Below, one piece after another: positions 41,095-49,960 of a DNA stretch of 64,000 bases. The notes under the pieces are model-generated. The model saw nothing but the letters and a program-made list of their open reading frames with translations. It was not told the DNA's origin and did not search any database. Within the stretch, counting starts at the first letter, position 1, and each line of letters opens with the position of its first letter. The position numbers and the translations under genes are program-made. The DNA is taken from positions 180,722 through 244,721 of the forward strand of contig NZ_BSTQ01000017.1 in the NCBI RefSeq assembly GCF_030269605.1, given 5' to 3'. This stretch comes from Lentzea sp. NBRC 105346 (GTDB lineage: Bacteria > Actinomycetota > Actinomycetes > Mycobacteriales > Pseudonocardiaceae).

Positions 41095-41516
41095 GCGGAG
41101 GTCTCCACGCGCTTCTTGAGCTCCTTGAGCGCGGTGTCGAGGATCATCTTCTCGGCCTTGCGGCGGAACAGACCGATCATCGGGATCACCAGCTGCACGG
41201 AGAGCGTGTAGGTGACCTTGGTGCTGCCGGACCCGGTCGGCTCGAGCACGTAGCTGCCGTGCTGCGCCTTCTGCATGGTGCCCTTGACCAGGTCCCAGCT
41301 CACCGACAGACGGTCCGGGGACCAGACGTACTTGAGGACGTACTCGTCCTTCACCGGCCCCTGGTCGATGTTGTACTTGACCTGGTCGTCTTCCAGGATC
41401 TCGACCTGCTTCACCCCGTTAGCCCAGTCCGGGTACGCGGCGAAGTCCGCGATGACCGCCATGATCTTCTCTGGCGGTGCGTCGATGACGATGGACTGAG
41501 TGGACTCGTCGGCCAT
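41091..41516 (-). CDS. SRPBCC family protein (TB16.3/Rv2185c-like)
   Basis: This 141-residue START/polyketide-cyclase-like lipid-binding fold protein has STQSIVIDAPPEKIMAVIADFAAYPDWANGVKQVEIL at its start and ends with RRKAEKMILDTALKELKKRVE, the typical long helix. Members bind hydrophobic ligands. M. tuberculosis TB16.3 (Rv2185c) sits in the same place before the ArsA-like ATPase. Coupling to that ATPase suggests a shared role at the membrane or in lipid handling. Confidence 0.88.
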   Translation of the reverse strand: MADESTQSIVIDAPPEKIMAVIADFAAYPDWANGVKQVEILEDDQVKYNIDQGPVKDEYVLKYVWSPDRLSVSWDLVKGTMQKAQHGSYVLEPTGSGSTKVTYTLSVQLVIPMIGLFRRKAEKMILDTALKELKKRVETSA

Positions 41517-41538
41517 GCAGGGCAGGTTACCGGGGGTG

Positions 41539-42342
41539 TCACCAAACCAGGACGTGAGGCTTGCCGCTGCGCTGGAAGTGGCCGACGTTGATGCATTCGG
41601 TGAACCCGACGCGTGCCCTGCGGGCGAGCGGCTGGTGCACGTGGCCGAACAACGACCACCGCGGCCGGTCGCGCGCGATCACCTCGAGCGCCGCGTGCGA
41701 GCCCCACTCGGGGCGGCGCGCGATCACGTCGTACATGAGCTCGGACACAGCGGGCGGGATGTGCGTGCACAGCACGTCCACGTCGGTGAGCCCCAGCAGC
41801 GCCGCGCGCATGTCCTCCTCCGAGCGCAGGTAGGGCCACCACGGCGCGTCGAACCGGCGCACCACGCCACGTGGCAGCAGGCCGCCGCCGACGAACCCGA
41901 AGCGCAGGCCGCCGATCTCGGCGACCTCACCGTCCAGGACGTGGACGCCGTCGTGGGCGAAGCGCGGCCACAGGTGCGGACTGTCCACGTTGCCCGGCGT
42001 CGCGTACGTCGGGGCGGTCATCGCGGAGAACATCTGGTCGTACTGCTCGAGCACGGCCTCCTCGACGACGGAGGCGGCGTCCTTGAGTCCGTCCCAGAGG
42101 GACCGGATGTAGGTCGCGGTGTCGTGCCGGTCCTTCGCCGATCGAGGCGTGCCGCGCCGGAGTTCCGCGAAAACACCTACTTTCTCCGGCCCGAACACGC
42201 GTCCGAGAATCCCTCTCGAATGATCGTGGTAGTCGACGAAGTCGATCAGGTCGCCGAGGACCACCAGGGCGTCGGCACCGTCGCCGGCGCGCGCCAGCGC
42301 CTCGGCGTTGCCGTGCACATCGGACACAACGTGAACCCGCAC
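41539..42342 (-). CDS. Calcineurin-like metallophosphoesterase
   Basis: This 267-residue protein has the five metallophosphoesterase blocks: SDVHGN, LGDLIDF, GNVDSP, CTHIPP and GHVHQP. These bind two metal ions and hydrolyse phosphoesters. The GTG start at 42342 gives MRVHVVSDVHGNAEAL. It begins 38 bases upstream of the next minus-strand gene's stop and is 22 bases before the SRPBCC start, so one operon is likely. The substrate is unknown. Confidence 0.85.
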   Translation of the reverse strand: MRVHVVSDVHGNAEALARAGDGADALVVLGDLIDFVDYHDHSRGILGRVFGPEKVGVFAELRRGTPRSAKDRHDTATYIRSLWDGLKDAASVVEEAVLEQYDQMFSAMTAPTYATPGNVDSPHLWPRFAHDGVHVLDGEVAEIGGLRFGFVGGGLLPRGVVRRFDAPWWPYLRSEEDMRAALLGLTDVDVLCTHIPPAVSELMYDVIARRPEWGSHAALEVIARDRPRWSLFGHVHQPLARRARVGFTECINVGHFQRSGKPHVLVW

Positions 42343-42380
42343 ACTTCACAACCTAGTTATGAGACGCGGACGGACCAAGA

Positions 42381-42761
42381 TCACCCGGCTGGCGGGCAGC
42401 CAGCGGGCCTACCGTCCTCCAGATTCATCTTGAGCTCGAGCGCCACGGTCTTCGCGGCGATCTGGCGACGCCGGACCTCGCGTCGCGCCTGCCGCGCCGT
42501 GGGCGCCGGGCCCTGTGGATCAGCGCGGAGGAAGTAGTGCACGACCGTGCCGTCCAGCACCGGTTCCAGCCAGACCTCCATCGTTCCGACCAACGCCCCG
42601 CGCACCGTCCAGCGGAGTCCCTCGTTGCCCCTGTCGGCGTAAACATCGAGTTCGAGGTCGGGCCAGTAGGCGCGCCACGAGGCGGGCGCGGCGAACGCGG
42701 CGGCGACCACGTTCGGTGGCACGGCCAGGAATGTCTCGTCGACGACGTCCACGCTCGGCAT
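42381..42761 (-). CDS. SRPBCC-like protein (Rv2186c position)
   Basis: This 126-residue protein has a START-like pattern: VDVVDETFLAVPPNVVAAAFAAPASWRAYWPDLELDVYAD, then RWTVRGALVGTMEVWLEPVLDGTVVHYFLR and a basic helix QARREVRRRQIAAKTVALELK. It is a second small lipid-binding-type protein next to TB16.3, as with Rv2186c in mycobacteria. ATG 42761. It diverges from the acyl-CoA synthetase gene, so a functional link to fatty acid activation is plausible but unproven. Confidence 0.78.
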   Translation of the reverse strand: MPSVDVVDETFLAVPPNVVAAAFAAPASWRAYWPDLELDVYADRGNEGLRWTVRGALVGTMEVWLEPVLDGTVVHYFLRADPQGPAPTARQARREVRRRQIAAKTVALELKMNLEDGRPAGCPPAG

Positions 42762-42859
42762 GACGTCAAAAGGTAACGGAAGGGCGTCCCAACCTTTGTA
42801 TCGCCGGAATCACACGCTAAGTTTCCCGACCAGTAACAAACAACCGTACGGAGGTTGAC

Positions 42860-44656
42860 GTGCGCGAGTTCAGCGTCCCCGCCACCGCCACAGTGGCTCC
42901 GGAGGAGAACCTCACCGACATGGTGTGGGCCAACGCGGAGCGCTTCGGCAACACGGTCAGCTTCCGCAGGCGCATCGACGGGACCTGGGTCGACGTCACG
43001 GCGCGTGACTTCGCGGCACAGGTGATGGCGGTCGCGAAGGGCCTCATCGCCCTCGGCCTGCAACACGGCGACCGGATCGGCCTGGTTTCGAAGACCCGCT
43101 ACGAGTGGTCACTGATCGACTACGCCATCTGGGCGGCGGGTGGCATCACCGTCCCGATCTATGAGACGTCCTCGGCCGACCAGATGGAGTGGATCCTCTC
43201 CGACTCGGCCGCGAAGGCCGTGTTCGTCGAGACCGCCGGCCACCGCAAGACGCTCGACACGGTCATCGACAAGCTGTCCGAGCTGCGCCACGTGTGGCAG
43301 ATCGAGGGCAGCGCCGGCGCGATCGACGAGCTGACGGCGCTCGGCAAGGACGTGCCCGACGAGCAGGTCCACTCCCGCAGGCGCGAGGTGCAGGCGGACG
43401 AGACGGCGACGCTCGTCTACACGTCGGGCACGACCGGCCGCCCGAAGGGCTGCACGCTCACCCACCGCAACCTGCTGTCCGAGGTGCGGTCGTCGCTGGA
43501 GCTGTTCCCGGAGATCCTGGCGGCGGGCAACTCGCTGCTGATCTTCCTGCCGCTCGCGCACATCCTGGCCCGTGCGCTGGCCGTCGCGTGCATCTACTCG
43601 CGGGCGACCGTCGGCCACACCGCTGACGTGAAGGACCTGGTCGCGGACCTCGGCACGTTCCGGCCGACGTTCGTGGTCGCCGTGCCGCGCGTGTTCGAGA
43701 AGGTCTACAACGGCGCGAAGCAGAAGGCGCACGCGGCGGGCAAGGGCAAGATCTTCGACGCCGCCGAGGCGACCTCCGTCGAGTACAGCCAGTCACTCGA
43801 CACGGGCGGCCCCGGCCTCGCGCTGCGCCTGAAGCACGCGCTGTTCGACCGCCTCGTCTACGGCAAGCTGCGTGCCGCGCTCGGCGGCCGTTGCATCGCC
43901 GCGGTGTCCGGCGGCGCGCCGCTGGGCGACCGGCTCGCGCACTTCTTCCGCGGCGTCGGCATCCCGGTGTTCGAGGGCTACGGCCTCACCGAGACCAGCG
44001 CGGCCGCGTGCGTCACCTCGCACGGCGCCTCGAAGGTCGGCACGGTCGGCCGCCCGGTGCCGGGCACGTCGGTGCGCATCGCGGAGGACGGCGAGATCCT
44101 GATCAAGGGCCCCATCGTCTTCACCGGCTACTGGAACAACGAGGCCGCCACGAAGGAAGCGCTCGAGGACGGGTGGTTCCACACCGGCGACATCGGTGAG
44201 CTCGACGACGAGGGCTTCCTCAAGATCACCGGCCGCAAGAAGGAGATCATCGTCACCGCGGGCGGCAAGAACGTCTCCCCGGCGCAGCTCGAGGACCGGA
44301 TCCGGGCGCACCCCCTGGTCAGCCAGTGCATGGTCGTCGGCGACAAGCAGCCGTTCATCGGCGCGCTGGTCACCATCGACCCGGAGTTCTTCCCGGCGTG
44401 GAAGGAACAGAACGGCAAGCCGGCCTCGGCCGACGTGTCGGACCTGGTGGAGGACGCGGACCTGCTCGCCGAGATCCAGTCGGTGATCGACGACGCCAAC
44501 AAGTCGGTGTCGAAGGCGGAGGCGATCCGCAAGTTCCGCGTGTTGCCGGTCGACTTCACCGAAGCGGGCGGCGAGATGACGCCTTCGTTGAAGCTGCGCC
44601 GCAACGTCGTCGCGACGACGTACGCGGCGGACATCGACGCCATCTACGCCAAGTAA
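42860..44656 (+). CDS. Long-chain fatty acid-CoA ligase (FadD15-like)
   Basis: This 598-residue AMP-forming enzyme activates long-chain fatty acids with ATP and CoA. Motifs: P-loop LVYTSGTTGRPKGCTLTHRN, VFEGYGLTETSAAACVT, GWFHTGDIGELDDEGFLKITGRKKEIIVTAGGKNVSP and the C-terminal acyl-transfer lysine region KFRVLPVDFTEAGGEMTPSLKLRR. GTG 42860 follows GGAGGTTGAC. Position matches fadD15 (Rv2187). It is monocistronic and is followed by two strong terminators. Confidence 0.92.
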   Translation: MREFSVPATATVAPEENLTDMVWANAERFGNTVSFRRRIDGTWVDVTARDFAAQVMAVAKGLIALGLQHGDRIGLVSKTRYEWSLIDYAIWAAGGITVPIYETSSADQMEWILSDSAAKAVFVETAGHRKTLDTVIDKLSELRHVWQIEGSAGAIDELTALGKDVPDEQVHSRRREVQADETATLVYTSGTTGRPKGCTLTHRNLLSEVRSSLELFPEILAAGNSLLIFLPLAHILARALAVACIYSRATVGHTADVKDLVADLGTFRPTFVVAVPRVFEKVYNGAKQKAHAAGKGKIFDAAEATSVEYSQSLDTGGPGLALRLKHALFDRLVYGKLRAALGGRCIAAVSGGAPLGDRLAHFFRGVGIPVFEGYGLTETSAAACVTSHGASKVGTVGRPVPGTSVRIAEDGEILIKGPIVFTGYWNNEAATKEALEDGWFHTGDIGELDDEGFLKITGRKKEIIVTAGGKNVSPAQLEDRIRAHPLVSQCMVVGDKQPFIGALVTIDPEFFPAWKEQNGKPASADVSDLVEDADLLAEIQSVIDDANKSVSKAEAIRKFRVLPVDFTEAGGEMTPSLKLRRNVVATTYAADIDAIYAK

Positions 44657-44659
44657 GTG

Positions 44660-44710
44660 CCGTTAGGGGCACCCTTGCGACATCTGACGTCGCGAGGGTG
44701 CCCCTAACGG
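44660..44710 (+). terminator. First terminator after the fadD15-like gene
   Basis: A 22-bp inverted repeat (44660-44681 with 44689-44710, one mismatch) around a 7-base loop, beginning 3 bases after the stop codon. Confidence 0.8.
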
Positions 44711-44728
44711 AACGTCCCCTGACATGCG

Positions 44729-44763
44729 CGAAAGGCCCAGGGGCACGGCCCCTGGGCCTTTCG
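44729..44763 (+). terminator. Second terminator after the fadD15-like gene
   Basis: CGAAAGGCCCAGGGGC pairs perfectly with 44748-44763 across the loop ACG. The end is CCTTTCG. Two tandem hairpins should isolate the fadD15-like gene from the regulator gene. A weaker hairpin (TGCCCGG/CCGGGCA) follows near 44813-44834. No gene is seen in the rest of 44657-44952. Confidence 0.8.
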
Positions 44764-44952
44764 ACCCCCAGTGTTCGTGATCCGCGAACTCGCGGAACCC
44801 GAGAAGCTTGATGCCCGGCCCCCCGACCGGGCAGTAAGAAGATTGCCGTACGGCGCTGTCGTATCGCTGACGCGCCGATGTCACTTCGCGACAGTGCGCG
44901 CATAGGCTGTGCAGGCGGGGCACGCAGCGCAGACGTTCACGAGGGGACGGTA

Positions 44953-47850
44953 ATGGGTTCGGGTCCGGAGTTCCGGCTGCTCGGTCCCATGGAGGTGCGC
45001 CTCGACGGGCGCGAAGTGGTGCTCCGCGCGGGCAAACACCGGGCGCTGCTGGCGGCCCTGTTGCTCCGTCCCAACCGAACGGTGCTGGTCACGGAGCTGA
45101 TCGAGCACGTGTGGGGGGACACGCCACCGGCCCGGACGCGCGGCACGTTGCAGACCTACGTCATGCGGCTGCGGCACACGCTGGGCGACCCGGCGCTCAT
45201 CCGCACGGTCGCGGACGGCTATCAGATCCGCGTCGAGGACTCGCAGCTCGACGTGTACCGGTTCGCCGAAGCGGCGGCGCTGGGACGCGAGGCGGCGCAG
45301 AACGGCGACCTGACGGCGGCACGGCAAGCGTTTTCCACGGCTTTGGAACTGTGGCGCGGGCCGGCGTTGTCGGACGTGCCATCCGAGACGCTGCACCAGG
45401 AGCACGTGCCGCGGCTGACCGAGCAGCTGATGCAGGTGCACGAGCAGCGCATCGACATCGAGCTGGCGCTGGGCAACCAGGCGGACCTGGTGTCCGAGCT
45501 GTTCTCGCTGACCCGCGACCACGCGTTGCGGGAACGGTTCTGGGGCCAGCTGATGCTGGCGCTGTACCGCAGCAGCAGGCAGGCCGAGGCGCTGGAGGCG
45601 TTCCGGCAGGTCGGGAAGCTGCTGGGCGACCAGCTCGGCATCGAGCCGAGCGAGGAGCTGCGGGACCTGCACCAGGCGATCCTGGTCGGCGCGCCCGAGA
45701 TCGCGGCGCCCCGGCCCGCGACCACCGCACCTGCGGAACCCGCGTCAGCGGCGTCAGCGGCGTCGACCCAGCTGCCCACCGACATCCCGGACTTCGTCGG
45801 CCGCGCGGAGCACATCCGGCGGTTGAAGGAGTTGATCGCGCCACCGGAATCCACGGCCGTGCCGATCGTGACGCTGTCCGGGCCGGCCGGCGTGGGCAAG
45901 ACGACCCTCGCGGTGCACGTCGCGCACCGGCTGCGGTCGCGGTTCCCGGACGGCCAGCTGTACGTCGACCTGCGGGGATACGCGCTCGGGCCGGCCGCGG
46001 ACGGGGTCGACGTGCTGTCGCGGTTCCTGCGCTCGCTGGGCGTGCCGCCGGACGAGATCCCGGCCGACGCGGACGAACAGAGCACGATGTTCCGCTCGCT
46101 GCTGGCGGGCCGCCGGATGCTGCTGGTGCTGGACAACGCCTCCGCACCGGACCAGGTGCGGCCGCTGCTGCCCGGCGCGCCGAGCTGCCCGGTGATCGTG
46201 ACCAGCCGCGACGACCTGCGCGGGCTGATCGCGATGAACGGCGCGCGCACGGTGCCGCTGGAGGCGTTCACGCCGGAGGAGTCCGTCGAGCTGCTGACGA
46301 AGGCGCTCGGTCCGGGGGACCACGCGGAGCTCGCCGAGCGGTGCGGGCACCTGCCGCTGGCGCTGCGGGTCGCCGCCGCGTACCTCGCGGGCCGCGAGGA
46401 CCAGACGATCTCGGGGTCGCCCATCGAGCTGGCGTACGCGGCGCTGCCCGAGCGGCCGCGCCGGCTGTTCCGGCTGCTCAGCCTCATTCCCGGTCCCGAC
46501 TTCACGGCCGAGGTCGCCTCCGCGCTGGCGGACACCGACGCGGGCGGGCTGCTGGCGGTGCTGGCGATCGCGAACCTCGTCGTGGAGGCGACACCGGGGC
46601 GGTTCCGGTTCCACGACGAGTTGCTGCGGTTCTCCGCGCGGCTGCGGGAGACCGAGGACGAGCAGGCGGAGCAGGACGTGGCGTGGTCGCGGCTGCTCGA
46701 CCACTACGCGCGCTGGGTCAACCGGTGCGCGGAGGTGCTCTACCCCGGTGTCGTGCGGCTGCCGTCGGCGTCGGCGGGCCCGGTGCTGCGGATCTCGTCA
46801 CCCGAGGAGGCGTTGGGCTGGCTCGACGCCGAGCGCCCGAACCTGATCGCGGCGATCCGCCAGGCGGCCGAGCACGGTCCGGCGGCGATGGCGTGGCGGC
46901 TCGCGGACGGCCTGCGCGGCTATCTGTGGATCGGCCAGCACGTCGGCGAGTGGCTCGCGACCGCGCACCACAGCCTGCACGCGGCGCACGAGAACCACCA
47001 CCGCCCGGCCGAGGCCGCGATGCACGCGAACCTCGGCGCGCTGTACCTGAAGCTGGGCGAGTTCGAGCGGTCCATCGAGCACCACGACCGCGCGGTCGCC
47101 CTGTACCGCGAGCTCGGCGACAACGACGCCGAGGCGGGTGTGCTCAACAACCTGGCCCTGGTGCACCGGCGGTCCGGCAACCTGCTGGCCGCCAAGGACA
47201 CCCTGCTGCGCTCACTGGAGATGCTGCGCGCGAGCGGCACGATCCTGATGGTGCTGTACAACCTCGGGCAGCTCGCCGTCGAGCTCGGCGAACTGGACGA
47301 GGCCGTCGAGCACTTCACGTCGGCGCTGCGGCTCGGGCCGGCCGCCGACAGCCACACGTACCTCGGGATGGCGTTGCGGCTCCAGGGTTTCCTCGTGGAC
47401 GCGCGGCACCACCTGGAGCTGGCGCTCGAGTTGGACAACGTCCCCGAGGGCCTCGCGGAGACGCTGGAGCAGCTGGCCCTGGTGCACCTCGACCTCGGCT
47501 CGCCCGACGCCGCTCTCGAACTGGCCACGCAGGCCGTCGGGACGCTCCCGGACGGCAGCGACCAGCAGGTGTCGACGAGCACCCGCATCACGCTCGCCGA
47601 TGTGCACGTCGCGCGCGGTGACGTCGACTCGGGCGTGGCGTTGTACGAGCAGGCCCTCGCCACCGCGCGCCGCATCGGCTACCACTCCGGCGAGGTGCGG
47701 GCGCTGCTCGGGCTCGCGGCCGCGCACCGGGCGCAGGGGTTGCTCGACGCCTCGCGGACCGCGGCCGAGGAGGCGGTGGCGTTGTCCGAGCGGCTCGGAT
47801 TGCGGGCGCTGGAGCGGCGCGCGCGGTCAGCCGTCGAGCAGGCCTTCTAG
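44953..47850 (+). CDS. AfsR/SARP-type transcriptional regulator
   Basis: This 965-residue regulator has an OmpR-like winged helix (about 1-95, FRLLGPMEVRLDGREVVL and TLQTYVMRLRHTLG), a bacterial transcriptional activation domain (about 100-245, ending LGIEPSEELRDLHQAIL), an NB-ARC ATPase with Walker A GPAGVGKTT (309-317) and LLVLDNA (Walker B), and C-terminal TPR repeats (about 690-960). AfsR-like proteins activate secondary metabolism or development, often after phosphorylation or ligand binding. ATG 44953 follows GAGGGGACGG. No antibiotic cluster is present here, so it may act elsewhere. It is inserted between fadD15 and pimB' relative to M. tuberculosis. Confidence 0.92.
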   Translation: MGSGPEFRLLGPMEVRLDGREVVLRAGKHRALLAALLLRPNRTVLVTELIEHVWGDTPPARTRGTLQTYVMRLRHTLGDPALIRTVADGYQIRVEDSQLDVYRFAEAAALGREAAQNGDLTAARQAFSTALELWRGPALSDVPSETLHQEHVPRLTEQLMQVHEQRIDIELALGNQADLVSELFSLTRDHALRERFWGQLMLALYRSSRQAEALEAFRQVGKLLGDQLGIEPSEELRDLHQAILVGAPEIAAPRPATTAPAEPASAASAASTQLPTDIPDFVGRAEHIRRLKELIAPPESTAVPIVTLSGPAGVGKTTLAVHVAHRLRSRFPDGQLYVDLRGYALGPAADGVDVLSRFLRSLGVPPDEIPADADEQSTMFRSLLAGRRMLLVLDNASAPDQVRPLLPGAPSCPVIVTSRDDLRGLIAMNGARTVPLEAFTPEESVELLTKALGPGDHAELAERCGHLPLALRVAAAYLAGREDQTISGSPIELAYAALPERPRRLFRLLSLIPGPDFTAEVASALADTDAGGLLAVLAIANLVVEATPGRFRFHDELLRFSARLRETEDEQAEQDVAWSRLLDHYARWVNRCAEVLYPGVVRLPSASAGPVLRISSPEEALGWLDAERPNLIAAIRQAAEHGPAAMAWRLADGLRGYLWIGQHVGEWLATAHHSLHAAHENHHRPAEAAMHANLGALYLKLGEFERSIEHHDRAVALYRELGDNDAEAGVLNNLALVHRRSGNLLAAKDTLLRSLEMLRASGTILMVLYNLGQLAVELGELDEAVEHFTSALRLGPAADSHTYLGMALRLQGFLVDARHHLELALELDNVPEGLAETLEQLALVHLDLGSPDAALELATQAVGTLPDGSDQQVSTSTRITLADVHVARGDVDSGVALYEQALATARRIGYHSGEVRALLGLAAAHRAQGLLDASRTAAEEAVALSERLGLRALERRARSAVEQAF

Positions 47851-48927
47851 GCGGTGCGCGAGCTGGTCCCACCGCCAGTGCTCGCTCACCCACTCCCGAC
47901 CGGCCCGGCCCATCTTGGCCGCCAGTTCGGGATCCGCCAGGAGGTTCGCGATCGTCTCGGCGACCTGCGGGACATCGCGGCCGTCCACCACGTTGCCGGT
48001 GATGCCGTCCTTCACGGTCTCCGGCGCGCCGCCGGACCGGCCCGCGACCACGGGCAGCCCGGTCGCGGACGCCTCCAGGTACACGATGCCGAGCCCCTCG
48101 ACGTCCAGTCCCCGGCCGCGCGTGCGGCACGGCATCGCGAACACGTCGCCCGCCGCGTAGTGCGCCGGAAGCTCCTCCCACGGCACGGATCCGGTGATGA
48201 TCACATCCGGAGATGCCATCGACTCCAGGGTCTTGCGGTACGGGCCGCCGCCGACGATCAGCAGTGCCGCGCCGGGCACCCGGCGTTGGATCAACGGCAG
48301 GGCCTTGATCAGCACGTCCTGGCCCTTGCGCGGCACCAGCCTGGACACGCAGACGATCGTGGGCCGGTCACCGAGCCCGTGTCGTTCGCGGATCTCCTGA
48401 CGTGTCACGGGATCCGGCCGGTACAGGTCCGTGTCCACTCCGGACGGAAGGTGCTCCAAAGCGGCCATCGGGCCGAACGCCGCGGAGAACCGGGAACGGG
48501 TGTAGCGGCTGACGAACGTGACGACGTCCACACCGGACCCGATGCGGCGCAGCGCCTGACGCGCCACGGGCAGCATCGACCAGCCGACCTCGTGGCCGTG
48601 CGTGCACGCGACCGCGCGGCTCACCGGGAGGTGCGGCGCCAGCAGCGCCAGCGGGGCGGCCGCGCCGAACCAGGCGGCGTCGCAGCGTTCGGCGGTGATG
48701 ATCTCGCGGGCGGTGCGCAGCACGTCCGGCGTCGGCAGCATCAGCGACGTGGGGTGCCGGACGACCTGGAACGGTTGCTGTGCGTCGAACTCCCGCGCGC
48801 CCTTCCACTTCGGCGCGTACACGACCAGGTCGTCGTGCGGCAGCCGCGTCGCCAGGGCGTGCAGGTAGGACTGGATGCCGCCCGGCCGGGGCGGGAAGTC
48901 ATTGGTCACCAGAAGGGTCCGACGCAC
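47827..48927 (-). CDS. pimB: PimB'-type alpha-mannosyltransferase (GT4)
   Basis: This 366-residue GT4 enzyme starts LLVTNDFPPRPGGIQSYLHAL and has the donor motif ASPDVIITG, HYAAGDVFAMPCRTRGRGLDVEGLGIVYLEASATGLPVVAGRSGGAPE with the EX7E pair. It corresponds closely to M. tuberculosis PimB' (Rv2188c), which adds the second mannose from GDP-mannose to phosphatidylinositol monomannoside on the inner leaflet. GTG 48927 is chosen so the protein starts at VRRTLLVTN; no good ribosome site is seen. The 3' end overlaps the regulator gene by 24 bases. Confidence 0.9.
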   Translation of the reverse strand: MRRTLLVTNDFPPRPGGIQSYLHALATRLPHDDLVVYAPKWKGAREFDAQQPFQVVRHPTSLMLPTPDVLRTAREIITAERCDAAWFGAAAPLALLAPHLPVSRAVACTHGHEVGWSMLPVARQALRRIGSGVDVVTFVSRYTRSRFSAAFGPMAALEHLPSGVDTDLYRPDPVTRQEIRERHGLGDRPTIVCVSRLVPRKGQDVLIKALPLIQRRVPGAALLIVGGGPYRKTLESMASPDVIITGSVPWEELPAHYAAGDVFAMPCRTRGRGLDVEGLGIVYLEASATGLPVVAGRSGGAPETVKDGITGNVVDGRDVPQVAETIANLLADPELAAKMGRAGREWVSEHWRWDQLAHRLEGLLDG

Positions 48928-48937
48928 GACACCCACG

Positions 48938-49951
48938 CTAGCCGATGGCCTGCCGGAGGAACTCACGCCAGCCCGTGACGTCAATGTCCACTTGGGACTG
49001 ATGGGACCGGTAGAAGGCCGCGATGTCCTGGTGTTGCGCCAGGTACAGACACAGCGAGTAGGCCTGCTGGTAGGCCAGGTCACGCTTCGGCCCGGCGAAG
49101 TCGGTCGGGACCGCGGCGACGTCGGAGGTGAGCAACGGCGCCGCCTGCCGCAGCGACATGCCGCTGCCGTGGAACGCCACGTAGTCCGCGAAGCCCTCGA
49201 CCAGCCACATCGGCGCGGTGTCGCGCGTGGCCTGACGTGCCGCGACGTGCGTGAACTCGTGCCGGATGAGCACGCGCAGCTCCACCGGGGACAGCGGCGC
49301 CGCCTGGTCCGGGTTGATCACCACCCGCTGGCCGGCCGGCGGATCCACGGCGTCCGAGATCGCGATGCCCGCGACGTCGGATAGCACGGGGCCGACGAGT
49401 TCGCGCAGTTCATCCGGGTTGTGCGGGATGACGACCGCGACCTTGCGCGGCCAGCCGGAGCCCCACACCTCCGTGACGGCGTCGACCGCCGGGTCGAGCT
49501 CGGCGAGCACCCGCGCAGCCAGTGCCTCATCGCCGGGATGGCTGATGACCAGGCCGTTCATCGTTCTGTCGACGCGGATCGGGGCGAAGTCCCACGGCAG
49601 AGCCGGCTTGTCGTCGGCGATGTACCACCGGCCGGCGTGTTCGGTGAACCGGAAAGTGAGCGGTTTCGTCGTCGGACGCTGGTCGACGTCGAGCGCGTAG
49701 GTGAGGTGGTCGCGGTCGTAGCGCCACGTCGTGATCGGCAACGCCGTGACGTTGCGGAACAGGCGCTGCTGGGCCGCTTTGAACGGCTCCGACGCATCCG
49801 GGTCGATGCCGGCGGTGAACATCGCCTCGTTGTGCGTGAGAACGGCTTCGGTGCGCTGGCGCAGCAGCTCGTCGACCGACCTGCCCGCCACCGGCTGGGA
49901 AGAACCGGCCAGTAGCAGGACCGCGACCAGCGCACCGAGCAACCGCCTCAC
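48938..49951 (-). CDS. Secreted HExxH metalloprotease-like protein
   Basis: This 337-residue protein has an N-terminal signal peptide (MRRLLGALVAVLLLAGSSQPVAG), a helical and beta region similar to exported hypothetical proteins, and a gluzincin-type motif VLIRHEFTHVAA, followed 27 residues later by MWLVEGFADYVAF, whose Glu would be the third zinc ligand (peptidase MA-like). It may be a cell-wall or secreted peptidase. The position matches Rv2189c. It starts at GTG 49951, 9 bases after the NlpC gene stop, and may be co-transcribed with it and pimB. Confidence 0.8.
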   Translation of the reverse strand: MRRLLGALVAVLLLAGSSQPVAGRSVDELLRQRTEAVLTHNEAMFTAGIDPDASEPFKAAQQRLFRNVTALPITTWRYDRDHLTYALDVDQRPTTKPLTFRFTEHAGRWYIADDKPALPWDFAPIRVDRTMNGLVISHPGDEALAARVLAELDPAVDAVTEVWGSGWPRKVAVVIPHNPDELRELVGPVLSDVAGIAISDAVDPPAGQRVVINPDQAAPLSPVELRVLIRHEFTHVAARQATRDTAPMWLVEGFADYVAFHGSGMSLRQAAPLLTSDVAAVPTDFAGPKRDLAYQQAYSLCLYLAQHQDIAAFYRSHQSQVDIDVTGWREFLRQAIG

Positions 49952-49960
49952 GGCGGAAAA

